A DNA stretch of 51,654 bases, taken from assembly GCF_008326305.1 (NCBI RefSeq), contig NZ_BIXY01000051.1:1-51654 (forward strand). Direction: 5' to 3'. Below are positions 24,755 to 33,828 of the stretch, piece after piece. Position 1 is the first letter of the stretch. Every line of letters begins with the position of its first letter. A model generated the notes under the pieces. The model searched no databases, had not been told where the DNA came from, and saw nothing but the letters and a program-made list of their open reading frames with translations. A program made the translations under genes and the position numbers. This DNA comes from Dictyobacter arantiisoli. Lineage in GTDB: Bacteria > Chloroflexota > Ktedonobacteria > Ktedonobacterales > Ktedonobacteraceae.

Positions 24755-26677
24755 ATGACCTCATCATCATATTCCCTGGCGCAGGGGGATGCACAGATGC
24801 CGTTGCGCTCATCTTCCGTCGCACATACCTCGATACTCTTTGAAGATGCGTTCTGGGGACCTCGCTTGCAGGCTCTCCGTGAGCAGACCTTGCCTGCAAT
24901 TTATCAACAGATGCAACAGGATGGGCATTTTACGGCTTTTCGTGAGGAATGGCACGCAGGAATGTATCCCATTCCTTATGTGTTCTGGGAATCTGATATT
25001 GCCAAATGGATAGAGGCTGCGAGCTATAGCCTGGCAACACATCCAGATGCTCACCTTGAGACGCTCATTGATGAGGCCATTGCGTTTCTGCTTACACTGC
25101 AGCAGCCCGATGGCTATCTCAATCTCTGGTTTACACAGGTTGAACCGGAACAACGCTGGGCCAATCTACGCGACCACCATGAACTTTATTGCGCTGGCCA
25201 TCTGATTGAGGCTGCTGTAGCGCATTTTCAGGCGACTGGAAAACGTGTGCTCCTGGACGCGGTCTGTCGCTATGCCGATTATATTGATGCTACCTTTGGC
25301 CCGGAGGAAAGCAAGCAGCATGGCTATTGCGGACATGAAGAGATCGAACTTGCATTAATCAAGTTGTATCACGCGACAGAGGAGCGCCGTTATCTACGCC
25401 TGAGCCAGTATTTTATTGAGGAGCGTGGCAAACGTCCTCCTCATTATTTCGACGTGGAGGCTGAGAAGCGTGGGGAACCGCCCGCTGACTTCTGGGCCAG
25501 CACATATGAATATAACCAGTCACATGTGCCGGTGCGTGAACAACATGAGATTGTGGGACACGCCGTACGTGCTATGTATCTGTTCAGCGCAGTTGCTGAT
25601 CTTGCGCGTGAGCTGAATGATGAAAGTCTCTATGAAACGTGCCAGGATATCTGGCATCATCTCAATTCAAAACGCCTGTATATCACGGGTGGACTGGGTT
25701 CCTCGGAAGGTAATGAGGGCTTTACTGCCGATTACGACCTGCCCAATTCATCGGCATATGCAGAGACATGTGCGGCAATCGGTCTGGTTATGTGGAGTCA
25801 GCGCTTATTGCAACTGGATGCCGATTCCCGCTATGCCGATGTCCTGGAACAGGCCCTCTACAATGGCGTCTTGAGCGGAATCTCGCTCGATGGCACCTCT
25901 TTTTTCTATGTGAATCCTCTGGAAAGCCATGGAACGCATCATCGTCAACCCTGGTACAAGTGCGCTTGCTGCCCACCTAATATTGCACGCCTGCTCCTCT
26001 CGCTGGGGAGTTATCTCTATAGCGTGACCGCTAACGATATTCTGGTGCATCTGTATGCACAATGTACCGCTACGCTCTCCGTCGGCGCGCATCGGATCAT
26101 CTTGCATCAACAAACCAACTATCCCTGGGATGGTGAGGTGAGTTTTGAGATAGAGTTGGATAAACCGGCTGAATTTGGGCTACACCTGCGTATTCCAGGC
26201 TGGTGCCAGCACGCTCGCCTGACACTGGCTGGCGAGGATATTCCCTTCGAGGTGCGCAAAGGATATGCGTATGTTACCCGTACCTGGCAATCTGGCGATA
26301 GCGTGGTTCTCCACCTGGATATGCCTGTCGAGCGCATCTATCCTCATCCAGCCATACGCGAGAATGTAGGCAACATTGCTCTTCGCTCAGGCCCGTTGCT
26401 CTACTGCCTGGAAAACAGCGATAATCCGCTTCCACTCTACCAGATCTGTATTCCAGACAGCGCGACCTTTGAGAAACAATTTGTCCCTGACCTGCTCGGC
26501 GGAATCGCCTTACTCAAGGGTGAGGTCCAGGCTCTGGAACGCACCGATGGCATTGATACGCTCTATCACACGACACCGCCCACAACGAAACCTTATCTGC
26601 TGACGGCAATTCCCTATTATGCCTGGGATCATCGCGAACCGGGGGAAATGCGCATATGGTTACGTGCATGTCTGTAA
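24755..26677 (+). CDS. Glycoside hydrolase family 127, beta-L-arabinofuranosidase
   Basis: 640 residues from ATG 24755 (GAAAGGA upstream; in-frame ATG 24740 overlaps that site). Family GH127 is shown by FEDAFWGPRLQALREQTLPA, WESDIAKWIEAASYSL, QQPDGYLNLWFTQVEPEQRW, ELYCAGHLIEAAVAHFQATG, ITGGLGSSEGNEGFTADYDL and the catalytic zinc-cysteine block WYKCACCPPNIARLL (Cys403, Cys405, Cys406 by count). In the family a Cys nucleophile bound to zinc with Glu and Cys ligands removes beta-L-arabinofuranosyl units. No signal peptide, so it acts on sugars imported by the transporter just upstream. A C-terminal beta-sandwich (about 460-640) is present. Confidence 0.93.
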   Translation: MTSSSYSLAQGDAQMPLRSSSVAHTSILFEDAFWGPRLQALREQTLPAIYQQMQQDGHFTAFREEWHAGMYPIPYVFWESDIAKWIEAASYSLATHPDAHLETLIDEAIAFLLTLQQPDGYLNLWFTQVEPEQRWANLRDHHELYCAGHLIEAAVAHFQATGKRVLLDAVCRYADYIDATFGPEESKQHGYCGHEEIELALIKLYHATEERRYLRLSQYFIEERGKRPPHYFDVEAEKRGEPPADFWASTYEYNQSHVPVREQHEIVGHAVRAMYLFSAVADLARELNDESLYETCQDIWHHLNSKRLYITGGLGSSEGNEGFTADYDLPNSSAYAETCAAIGLVMWSQRLLQLDADSRYADVLEQALYNGVLSGISLDGTSFFYVNPLESHGTHHRQPWYKCACCPPNIARLLLSLGSYLYSVTANDILVHLYAQCTATLSVGAHRIILHQQTNYPWDGEVSFEIELDKPAEFGLHLRIPGWCQHARLTLAGEDIPFEVRKGYAYVTRTWQSGDSVVLHLDMPVERIYPHPAIRENVGNIALRSGPLLYCLENSDNPLPLYQICIPDSATFEKQFVPDLLGGIALLKGEVQALERTDGIDTLYHTTPPTTKPYLLTAIPYYAWDHREPGEMRIWLRACL

Positions 26678-26875
26678 TAGAGATACAAATATAAATTTGA
26701 GAAGAATGGAGGAATAGCACGAGCTATTCTGAAAATGCCGCCACAATTGTTTCTCCTGTGTGTACTTCTTGCCATATTGATCGGTAGTGAGATCATCTCA
26801 TTTCTTTAGATGAGCAGAGCCACAAGAGATTTGTCATCTATTCAAAAAAAATTGACAGTTGCCCCAAATAAGACC

Positions 26876-26919
26876 CTCTCTCAGCATAAGCATCACACAC
26901 GTTGCATATGCTGAGAGAG
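26876..26919. terminator. Hairpin after GH127
   Basis: CTCTCTCAGCATA (26876-26888) and TATGCTGAGAGAG (26907-26919), 13 bp perfect with an 18-nt loop, between the convergent GH127 and 197-residue protein genes. No T-run; possible bidirectional stop. Nothing else seen in 26678-26986. Confidence 0.5.
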
Positions 26920-26986
26920 AGCCTGCCACGCTGCCTGGGGGCGCGTCATATTTAGCAGGATCAAACGAGAATCAGGACAGTGATCT

Positions 26987-27580
26987 TCACATTTGGATGG
27001 TTGGATGAGGTGAGACTGTATCTAAGTTTGCTTCCTCATTCTTACGGCGCGACATTTGCATGAGAAAAAAACCACCCAGTATATAAAAGGGAAGAAATCC
27101 GACCAGCCAGCCAAGCCAGATGGGAATAGCCGGGAGTGTCGTGGCTGGAAATGACACAATCGCTACGCTTTGTCCTTGCGAACCGTTCACGGTGATCTGG
27201 AGTGTCCAGGGGCCTTGTACGGTGATTTCTGCCGCACCTTTTATGCCATTATGAACATTTGGATCAGGACTAAATGTTGCTCGGACCGGGGTGGCATCGA
27301 CACCTGAACCGGGTACTGAATACACCTGATAGGTCGGTGAACCACTGGTTGCACTGGATGGCGCAACTGCAAACGGTAAGCCGTAGCCTGCGCTCGCGGG
27401 ATAGCGATACAAACTGACTGTGAGTTGATAAGGACCAGCCTTCACCTGTTCTACGCGTGCGGGTGTCGTACTCGGGATTGTTGCTGCGATTGAGATTCCA
27501 AGATCTATCAGCACGACAATCAAGGCAATGACCCCCAATACAAGCATGAGTCTTTGTAAGAGCAATTTTGACATCTCCAC
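26987..27580 (-). CDS. Membrane protein with extracytoplasmic beta domain (FixH/YtkA-like topology), function unknown
   Basis: 197 residues. Membrane helix at about 8-33 (LMLVLGVIALIVVLIDLGIS), an outside domain of about 120 residues (KAGPYQLTVSLYRYPASAGY, ... GAAEITVQGPWTLQITVNGS) and a second helix near 150-172 (IWLGWLVGFLPFYILGGFFL) with a polar tail. The KAGPYQLTV and GPWTLQITV beta pattern resembles YtkA/FixH-type domains linked to copper or oxidase biogenesis, but no metal-binding Met/His cluster is seen. Four bp after the upstream membrane protein gene, so one operon. Confidence 0.55.
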   Translation of the reverse strand: MEMSKLLLQRLMLVLGVIALIVVLIDLGISIAATIPSTTPARVEQVKAGPYQLTVSLYRYPASAGYGLPFAVAPSSATSGSPTYQVYSVPGSGVDATPVRATFSPDPNVHNGIKGAAEITVQGPWTLQITVNGSQGQSVAIVSFPATTLPAIPIWLGWLVGFLPFYILGGFFLMQMSRRKNEEANLDTVSPHPTIQM

Positions 27581-27583
27581 TCA

Positions 27584-28771
27584 CTATCCTTCCAGGGTGC
27601 GCATCGTTTTCCCGATGCCCTGCCCAAGCTGTACACCCATGAATGTCCCTAGAAAACCAAGTGCAAACGACAGGATAACCCCTGCGACACCCAGGATACT
27701 TATCAGATTGAGTACCGCTAAAGGAGATCTGACCGTGACGGGAATGGTGCACAGAAAAGTTGCCACAACCAATCCTGTCAGCAGTTGCCGCTTTGACCAG
27801 TTCTGCTTCTTTGCTCTTTGTATGACAAGGTCGATCAATACAGCAGCAACAATTGTCAAAAGAGGCCATGATACTGACACGATAGATATCTGAGGCGGAG
27901 TAGCATGCTGCTCCTTCAGAAAGGTCAACTGTTCAAGTTGCATCAGGAGCGTTAAGGCTGGCGGGATCGCTAATTGATCAATGATCACAAAGAGCGCACT
28001 CACTCCAAATACGCTGGTGGCAGCCCACTGCCATGGGAGGAGAGAAGCAGCGGCAATCAGGATACAACCTACAAGCAGACCAATTAAGCATGGAAAGAGA
28101 CTCAGGGAAATAAATCCCAGATTGATCGTGTAATCAGGCTGCAATCCATTAAACACCAGAAGCATGAAGAGGGAGAGCGTGGTTGCAAAAGCGACCACCA
28201 TGCCCGCATAGGCAGTCCGCTTCGAGCCAGGCGCATGAATACGGCTAGCGAGGTTGGCCGCTGATGCGAACAGATACGCAGCTCCCAGACCAGTCAAGGC
28301 CATCCCGCTGATAATCATGACGTGAAAGGGTGCCCAGAGCGTCACATCGATACCATAGAGCGAATGCCAGTAGGTATCCAGGGGAAAAGCCACGGCGGAA
28401 TTGAGCGCTGCATAGCCAGCAATGTAGGCCCCTAAAGGCGCGGAAAAGAGTCCTGCAAATGGAGTCACCTGTTTGGTGCTACTGCGATTTTGTCGTGCCC
28501 AGATCGTCTCGGTCACGACGAGTAGCAGAGCCGCGATGCCGCTCAGCCCAATTCCTGATAACATCATCTCGTGTGGTGGGATCAGTGTACGATCACGTCC
28601 GACAAATGCATGCCATTGAATATCCCAGCTTGTTCCCAGAAAACAGATCAACGAACTCAACGAGATAATTAAAGCTGAAATGAAGCGTACCTTGACGACT
28701 GTGTACAATGACAGGGTGTGCGAGGTAGAACTACGTGCCAAACGTGTCTCACCAATGCTCTGTTGTGCCAT
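27584..28771 (-). CDS. Polytopic membrane protein of unknown function
   Basis: 395 residues from ATG 28771 (AAAGGAT upstream); 54 in-frame bases further upstream look non-coding. About ten membrane segments. Conserved-looking His in membrane-facing motifs: TSWDIQWHAFVGRDRTLIPP, HEMMLSG, FPLDTYWHSLYGIDVTLWAP and FHVMIISGMAL. Paired W-H and P-H-E-M motifs suggest a metal or heme role; in sequence terms only. With the YtkA-like partner downstream it may belong to a copper or respiratory accessory pair. No family recognised with confidence. Confidence 0.6.
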   Translation of the reverse strand: MAQQSIGETRLARSSTSHTLSLYTVVKVRFISALIISLSSLICFLGTSWDIQWHAFVGRDRTLIPPHEMMLSGIGLSGIAALLLVVTETIWARQNRSSTKQVTPFAGLFSAPLGAYIAGYAALNSAVAFPLDTYWHSLYGIDVTLWAPFHVMIISGMALTGLGAAYLFASAANLASRIHAPGSKRTAYAGMVVAFATTLSLFMLLVFNGLQPDYTINLGFISLSLFPCLIGLLVGCILIAAASLLPWQWAATSVFGVSALFVIIDQLAIPPALTLLMQLEQLTFLKEQHATPPQISIVSVSWPLLTIVAAVLIDLVIQRAKKQNWSKRQLLTGLVVATFLCTIPVTVRSPLAVLNLISILGVAGVILSFALGFLGTFMGVQLGQGIGKTMRTLEG

Positions 28772-29117
28772 CTGAATAATCCTTTTTGTTTTTGTGTATT
28801 TTCTATCTTCTCGTGTGTCCCTCAAAAAACAACGCTTACCATCTCCATCTCAGAAGATACAGCAGGGACACACAAACGTGTCCAAAGATCGCAACTATGA
28901 GAACTGCGGTTTGTTGCGATACATTCAGGATACGTGTCTTTCCTGAAGCTCATATGAAGTGAAGATAAAGATTGCATAAAGGGCCCTCGTTGCGCCCCGA
29001 AGTCAGCCCGTAAATCCTATGGAGAAGCAGCAGCAGTGTGATATGCTTCTATCCATGGAATGAGAAGAAGCAGCAATGGATTGGAGAGCGCTATCCTATG
29101 GCGCGAGGATTTTTTTG

Positions 29118-29786
29118 ATGGCGACACGTGTCTTACTGGTGGATGATGATCAGAAAATCATCTCTTTACTTAAACGAGGTCTGGCCTATGAAGGCTTTGA
29201 GATCTATACGGCTCCGGATGGTGAGGCAGGTCTGGCGGCGGCCAAAAAATATCAGCCACAACTGGTACTCCTGGATATTACGATGCCCGGTATTGATGGT
29301 TTGGAACTCTGTCATCGCCTGCACCTGCTCACTGATAGCGCTATTATTATGTTAACTGCCCGTGATGAGGTTGCCGATAAAGTGCAGGCTTTGGGCCTGG
29401 GAGCAGACGATTATGTCCCCAAACCATTTTCCTTTGATGAATTAGTCGCACGGATGCGAGCGGTGCTGCGTCGACATACCGGGAATCATGAACTGCTGGT
29501 GTACCGAGATCTAGAATTAAACCAGGGCTCCCGCGAGGTACACCGGTAAGGATCGCTGATAGAACTCACGACACGCGAGTACGATCTGCTACTCATACTC
29601 ATGCGCCATCCTCGGCAAGTATTAACGCGTACCCAACTCCTGGAGCAGGTCTGGGGCTATGATGCAACGCTGGAGACAAATGTATTGGAGGTCCATATGG
29701 GACACCTGCGTCAAAAGTTGGAAGCAAACGGCGGTTCGCGCTTGATCAAAACGATTCGCGGCGTCGGCTATGTGATGAAAGGATGA
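29118..29786 (+). pseudogene. OmpR-type response regulator interrupted by an in-frame TAA
   Basis: ATG 29118 (GCGAGG upstream). Receiver domain: VLLVDDDQKIISLLKRGLAY, phospho-Asp53 in LVLLDITMPGIDGLEL, Thr in IIMLTARDE, Lys in YVPKPFSFDELVARM. After residue 143 (REVHR) codon 29547-29549 is TAA; the same frame then continues GSLIELTTREYDLLLILMRH, TRTQLLEQVWGYDATLETNV and IKTIRGVGYVMKG, a full winged-helix domain, to 29786. No frameshift is needed: one base change (CAA, AAA or GAA to TAA) explains it. The product would be a stand-alone receiver unless the stop is read through. The kinase gene starts within its last codons (ATGA). Confidence 0.85.
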
Positions 29787-31228
29787 TCCTCATGCTTGCG
29801 CAGCATCCTTTTACATCCAAAATCAACCTTATCCGTACTCGTCTCACGCTGTGGATCATCGGTATTCTCGCAATCGGGTTCCTCCTGTTGGTTCTCATCA
29901 CCTTTCTCATCGCGCATTCACTCCTGGTGAGATTGACGATAGAACGTCTGCAACAAAATGTTACCTCTTTGTCAGATGCTTTCGGGCAGGAGAATCCAGG
30001 AACCAATCTCACGCTCGTTCATAACCAACTCGATGCCTTCAGCACTTCCAAGTCCTATTTGCAATATCAGAATCTGCAAGGCAGGCCGATTGCCAGCTCA
30101 AAGAATATGGGCAAACTTATCTTACCACTCGCCCAACTCAAATCAGCCATACAGGCAAATCGCGTTATCCAGGATGTCCCTTTTAATAAAAGCTCCTTTA
30201 TGATGTATGGCCATGTCGTTGTGGTGAAAGGGAAGGTACAGGGATATATTCTGTCTGCATACAATATCACCGACAACAACGCCATCGATCTGCTTTTAAC
30301 GCTCCAGTACAGTGGTATCGTGATTATACTCACGCTAGCCGCTATCTCCGTCTGGCTATTGGTGCGCCATATTATGCTACGTCCCCTGGAACATCTGGCG
30401 AACGCGGCCTCGCAGATCGCTATGACCAGGGATCACTCCCTACGCTTGCACATTGGAAAACGCCCCGACGAAATCAATCGTCTTGCCCAGAACATCAATA
30501 GCATGCTGTACTCCCTTGAAGATGCCTATCAACAAATGCAACACATCAATGATCTTCAGCGCAGCTTTCTCGCCGACGTCTCACACGAACTACGTACACC
30601 ATTGACGATCATGCTCTCCTCGCTGGATCTGATGAAAAAAGAACAAGGGCGTGATCCCGAATTCCAGGCCAACGCACTGGAAAATATCCATAGCGAAACG
30701 GAACGTATGGCTCGTATGGTCACGCGCTTGCTTATGCTCGCTCGTACCGATGCTGGCGCATCATTTGCGCGTGAACCACTGCTGATTGTCGATATTATCA
30801 ACGAAGCATGCCGTCAGAGTTCTCCATCCAGCAGGACCATCCAGCTTGAGTGTCAAGGATTTGAGATCATTGAAGATGCCGTTGTTGCAGGCAATGCTGA
30901 TTATCTCAAACAGGTCTTTCTGATTCTGCTGGAAAACGCCTATAAATATACACTCGATGACGGGAAGGTGACGGTTATCGCAGCGATACAAAGGCAACAG
31001 GTAGCCATAAGCATCTCAGACACCGGGATCGGCATCCCCTCCGATGATCTAGCCAGTCTCTTCGAACGCTTTTACCGCGCAAAAAACGCTCGCACCCAGC
31101 CCGGGATGGGGCTGGGGCTCTCTATCGCTAAGAGTATCATCGAGCAACACAACGGAACGATTCGCGTCGAGAGCATACTCACGCAAGGAAGTTGCTTTAC
31201 CATCTCACTCCCACTCTTAAATGAGTGA
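29783..31228 (+). CDS. Sensor histidine kinase of the OmpR-partner type
   Basis: 481 residues. Helix 1 at about 15-42 (LWIIGILAIGFLLLVLITFL), an outside sensor domain of about 130 residues, helix 2 at about 172-195 (GIVIILTLAAISVWLLV), HAMP (MLRPLEHLANAASQIAMTRD), HisKA with the H-box SFLADVSHELRTPLTIMLSS, N-box LILLENAYKYTLDDGKV, G1 ISDTGIGIPSDD, F-box LFERFYRAKNAR and G2 GMGLGLSIAKSII. All catalytic boxes intact. Its response regulator gene, overlapping by 4 bp, has a nonsense codon. Confidence 0.93.
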   Translation: MILMLAQHPFTSKINLIRTRLTLWIIGILAIGFLLLVLITFLIAHSLLVRLTIERLQQNVTSLSDAFGQENPGTNLTLVHNQLDAFSTSKSYLQYQNLQGRPIASSKNMGKLILPLAQLKSAIQANRVIQDVPFNKSSFMMYGHVVVVKGKVQGYILSAYNITDNNAIDLLLTLQYSGIVIILTLAAISVWLLVRHIMLRPLEHLANAASQIAMTRDHSLRLHIGKRPDEINRLAQNINSMLYSLEDAYQQMQHINDLQRSFLADVSHELRTPLTIMLSSLDLMKKEQGRDPEFQANALENIHSETERMARMVTRLLMLARTDAGASFAREPLLIVDIINEACRQSSPSSRTIQLECQGFEIIEDAVVAGNADYLKQVFLILLENAYKYTLDDGKVTVIAAIQRQQVAISISDTGIGIPSDDLASLFERFYRAKNARTQPGMGLGLSIAKSIIEQHNGTIRVESILTQGSCFTISLPLLNE

Positions 31229-31320
31229 GATGAGCGCCACGGAACGCATTTCCATCTGTCACTGGGTCTCCATCCTTTAGGGTCAATACCGTTTCAATAA
31301 GCCATGCTCCTATGGGAGCA

Positions 31321-31464
31321 CCCCAATACGGTTCACATAAAAGGAATGATGATGAAAAACGTAGGTGTGTCCCGAGGTCGCAACCGAGGTGCGCTTTCCC
31401 GTTCACGTACCACCATCTCGCCCCAACACGCTGTGACGCCCCTGGTATGACAGTTGTGGTAAGG
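31321..31464 (+). repeat. 144-bp direct repeat, copy 1 (left arm of a foldback element)
   Basis: 31321-31464 and 31611-31754 are the same 144-bp sequence with only a few differences, starting CCCCAATACGGTTCACATAA and ending CAGTTGTGGTAAGG. Each contains the arm AACGTAGGTG...GAGGTGCGCTTTCCC. Part of the dispersed repeat family described in the findings. Confidence 0.85.
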
Positions 31465-31543
31465 ATGAGCCTACGGGTGCGCTTCTCGTACGTGATGAGG
31501 AAAGCGCACCTCGGCTGCGGCCTTGGCACGCACCTACGTTTTT
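31355..31543. repeat. Foldback (MITE-like) element, about 189 bp
   Basis: Begins AAAAACGTAGGTG and ends CACCTACGTTTTT. The left arm (31355-31400) and right arm (31499-31543) are inverted copies (GAGGTGCGCTTTC versus GAAAGCGCACCTC). No coding capacity. Confidence 0.75.
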
Positions 31544-31610
31544 GTTCATTTTATGCGCTATTGGGCATGTTTCTCCTGAAATTGCTTCCAACCTCCTGAT
31601 TCAGGGTGCT

Positions 31611-31754
31611 CCCCAATACGGTTCACATAAAAGGAATGATGATGAAAAACGTAGGTGCGTCCCAAGGTCGCAACCGAGGTGCGCTTTCCCGTTCACGTAC
31701 CACCATCTCGCCCCAACGCGCTGTGACGCCCCTGGTATGACAGTTGTGGTAAGG
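31611..31754 (+). repeat. 144-bp direct repeat, copy 2
   Basis: Second copy of the 31321-31464 sequence, 290 bp downstream in the same orientation. It carries the left arm only, without the inverted right arm. The gap 31229-31922 consists mainly of these repeats. Confidence 0.85.
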
Positions 31755-31814
31755 CCCAAATTTGACCAGGTTCATCTCAAAAATTCCACTTGCGCCTGGC
31801 GGTGCTTCCTGACT

Positions 31815-31870
31815 GACGAGCCGTCGCCCTCTGCCGCACAACCTTGTGTGGCAGAGGGCGACGGCTCGTC
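31815..31870. terminator. Very strong 56-nt hairpin
   Basis: GACGAGCCGTCGCCCTCTGCC (21 bp; 31815-31835) is perfectly inverted at 31850-31870, with a second short inner stem. It lies 53 bp beyond the 3' end of the sigma factor gene (-). Likely terminator for that operon or a mobile palindrome. Confidence 0.55.
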
Positions 31871-31922
31871 TTCAACAACAGAGGGAGTGGAAATATCTGC
31901 TCCGCTTTGGTTCTCTTCAGAT

Positions 31923-32786
31923 TCAGACCCGTGCGAGTTTTTCCGGGTTGGCAATGATCCGAAGCGCCAGAATCTTCCCTTCCTCCACATCAATGGTCAG
32001 GACGGAAAACACTTGATCTCCAGCGCGGACAATCAGGGCAGCTTTACCGTTGACTTCCTCTAGCTCGACACGAGCGTTCTCGGGCCAAAAGCGCCTCGTT
32101 CCCAGACTAAAGCGTGCCACGGCTTCACGTCCTTGGATCGGGCGTAGCGCAGCCTGTTTGATTTTCCCACCTCCATCAGCCCACAGGATCACATTTTCTG
32201 AGAGCAAATTCTTCAAGGGGTCCATCTCACCCGTCTGCACCGCCTGGAAATACCCATTGAGTAACTGCCGGTGAGTTTCGTGAGAAGCAGGGAAGCGTGG
32301 GCGATGCTCACGGAGATGAACCTTCGACCGGCTAAAGGAGCGGCGACAGGCTGCTTCACTTTTTCCTAGCATGGATGCTATCTCGGCAAATTCGTACTCG
32401 AAGACTTCGCGCAGTAGGAAGACAGCTCGCTCGAACGGTTGGAGCTGCTCCAACAAGACTAGAAATGCCAGCGAGATCGATTCCTCCGTCTCGACGTGCT
32501 TTTCAGGATCGACTACGTCTGGAGTTGTGGCTGTGAGGATCGGCTCCGGTAACCAGGGACCCACGTATAGCTCGCGCTTTCTGCGCGCTAACTCGAGTTG
32601 ATCTATACACAAACGCGTGAGGATGGTGGTGAGATACGCTTTGAGCGAGTGAATGATCTCCGGCTTTGCACCCTGATAACGTATATAGGTCTCCTGCACC
32701 ATATCCTCGGCATCCATCGCACTACCGAGCATACGGTAGGCGATGGCAAAGAGGTAGGATCGGTAGGGCTCAAACGCGTCTTCCAT
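31923..32786 (-). CDS. ECF41-type RNA polymerase sigma factor with SnoaL-like C-terminal domain
   Basis: 287 residues from ATG 32786 (GAGGAGG upstream). Sigma region 2: YRSYLFAIAYRMLGSAMDAE, DMVQETYIRYQ. Region 4: LQPFERAVFLLREVFEYEFA, EIASMLGKSEAACRRSFSRS. The linker PWLPEP and the C-terminal NTF2/SnoaL domain with DGGGK and the terminal NPEKL are hallmarks of the ECF41 group, in which the C-terminal domain, not an anti-sigma factor, controls activity. Downstream of and on the same strand as a Ddn-like reductase gene, the kind of oxidoreductase neighbour typical for ECF41. Confidence 0.92.
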   Translation of the reverse strand: MEDAFEPYRSYLFAIAYRMLGSAMDAEDMVQETYIRYQGAKPEIIHSLKAYLTTILTRLCIDQLELARRKRELYVGPWLPEPILTATTPDVVDPEKHVETEESISLAFLVLLEQLQPFERAVFLLREVFEYEFAEIASMLGKSEAACRRSFSRSKVHLREHRPRFPASHETHRQLLNGYFQAVQTGEMDPLKNLLSENVILWADGGGKIKQAALRPIQGREAVARFSLGTRRFWPENARVELEEVNGKAALIVRAGDQVFSVLTIDVEEGKILALRIIANPEKLARV

Positions 32787-32886
32787 GCTCCTCCTCTTAT
32801 CGTACAAGACGTACTACATTCATAAAAAAACTCCTTCTAGCAAAGGGAACGCTCACAAGGATAAGACGGCTCTCGTGCCACTCCTG

Positions 32887-33330
32887 TCACACAACTCTCT
32901 CCAGAGAAAACACCGGATGATGTACTGCCGCCTGTTCAAAATCCTCACGTGAAGAGTTCGCAGTCACTTCAAAGTACTTTTCCAGAAAAGAAGGGATACC
33001 CCCCTCTAGAACTGTTTTGAGGATCAAGCCCGCCTCACCGGCAGGGAGTTCTATTGCACGGATCGTCTCCGCATGGCGTCCACGTGTGATGATCGCTTCT
33101 CCTGCGGCCCGCAGATTGCGTACCCAATCCACGACTCCATAGGGCGTAATCACATAGCGTTTCCCATCCTTCTCAACAATGGCTATCGGTGTCGTACGCG
33201 GCAACCCACTTTTGCGCCCGCGTACCGTGAGCAGATACATCGCTCCCAATTTGAAGCCAGCACGCAACAGGGTGATGGTCAGCACATTGAATACACGTAC
33301 ACCAAATGGAACTGGAGATGCTTTTGCCAT
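32887..33330 (-). CDS. Deazaflavin (F420)-dependent nitroreductase-family protein
   Basis: 147 residues. Ddn-like split barrel: MYLLTVRGRKSGLPRTTPIA, IVEKDGKRYVITPYGVVDWV, RNLRAAGEAIITRGR. The RGRKSG-x-x-R and W-V-x-N-L motifs bind F420 in the family. The tail (FEVTANSSREDFEQAAVHHP, VFSLERV) is typical. Adjacent (100 bp) to and upstream of the ECF41 sigma factor, probably its regulated target gene. 33331-33828 upstream has no gene, only an AT-rich segment and a hairpin. Confidence 0.88.
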   Translation of the reverse strand: MAKASPVPFGVRVFNVLTITLLRAGFKLGAMYLLTVRGRKSGLPRTTPIAIVEKDGKRYVITPYGVVDWVRNLRAAGEAIITRGRHAETIRAIELPAGEAGLILKTVLEGGIPSFLEKYFEVTANSSREDFEQAAVHHPVFSLERVV

Positions 33331-33719
33331 GACTTTCTTCCCTTCTCTTTCTATCTTATTTCTACAATCATGTGATGCTTTTTCTATAAGTAGAGGCAGC
33401 TTTATGAAGACTACTTATATATGGTCATCATAAAGGCTACTATACATAAAGAAAGAGGGTGAAGGGAGCCTTTTTGGGACAACTTTCCTTGTGCTTTCCC
33501 CATTTATGTACAAAGAGCAAATAGGTTCAAATATAGTCGAAACGAAAATATTAATAACTACTATTTGATATATTTATTGACTTATATATATAAACATTGT
33601 TATAGTAACACTATCACGTTCCTGTTTTGTCTTGAATCCCATCCAGGAGCAAGAGCGAATGGCAGATAGATAAGCTCTTTTCCTTCCTGGTTGCCCACAG
33701 CACCAATGTCTCGCTAGAG

Positions 33720-33750
33720 CCTGATGCCCATCAGGCAGATGGGCATCAGG
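33720..33750. repeat. 12-bp palindrome, loop 7
   Basis: CCTGATGCCCAT (33720-33731) inverted at 33739-33750 (ATGGGCATCAGG). No T-run. Could be a terminator remnant or a small repeat. Confidence 0.35.
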
Positions 33751-33828
33751 AATAGACTATATCTATCAATATCATTAAAATACGCTTGTAGAGCATGGTT
33801 ACAGCGACGCAAGCAAAAGGATCCAGCT

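Noticed and set aside
31542-32063. 173-residue frame on the plus strand
   Set aside because: Made of the direct repeat and the antisense of the sigma factor gene; no domain.
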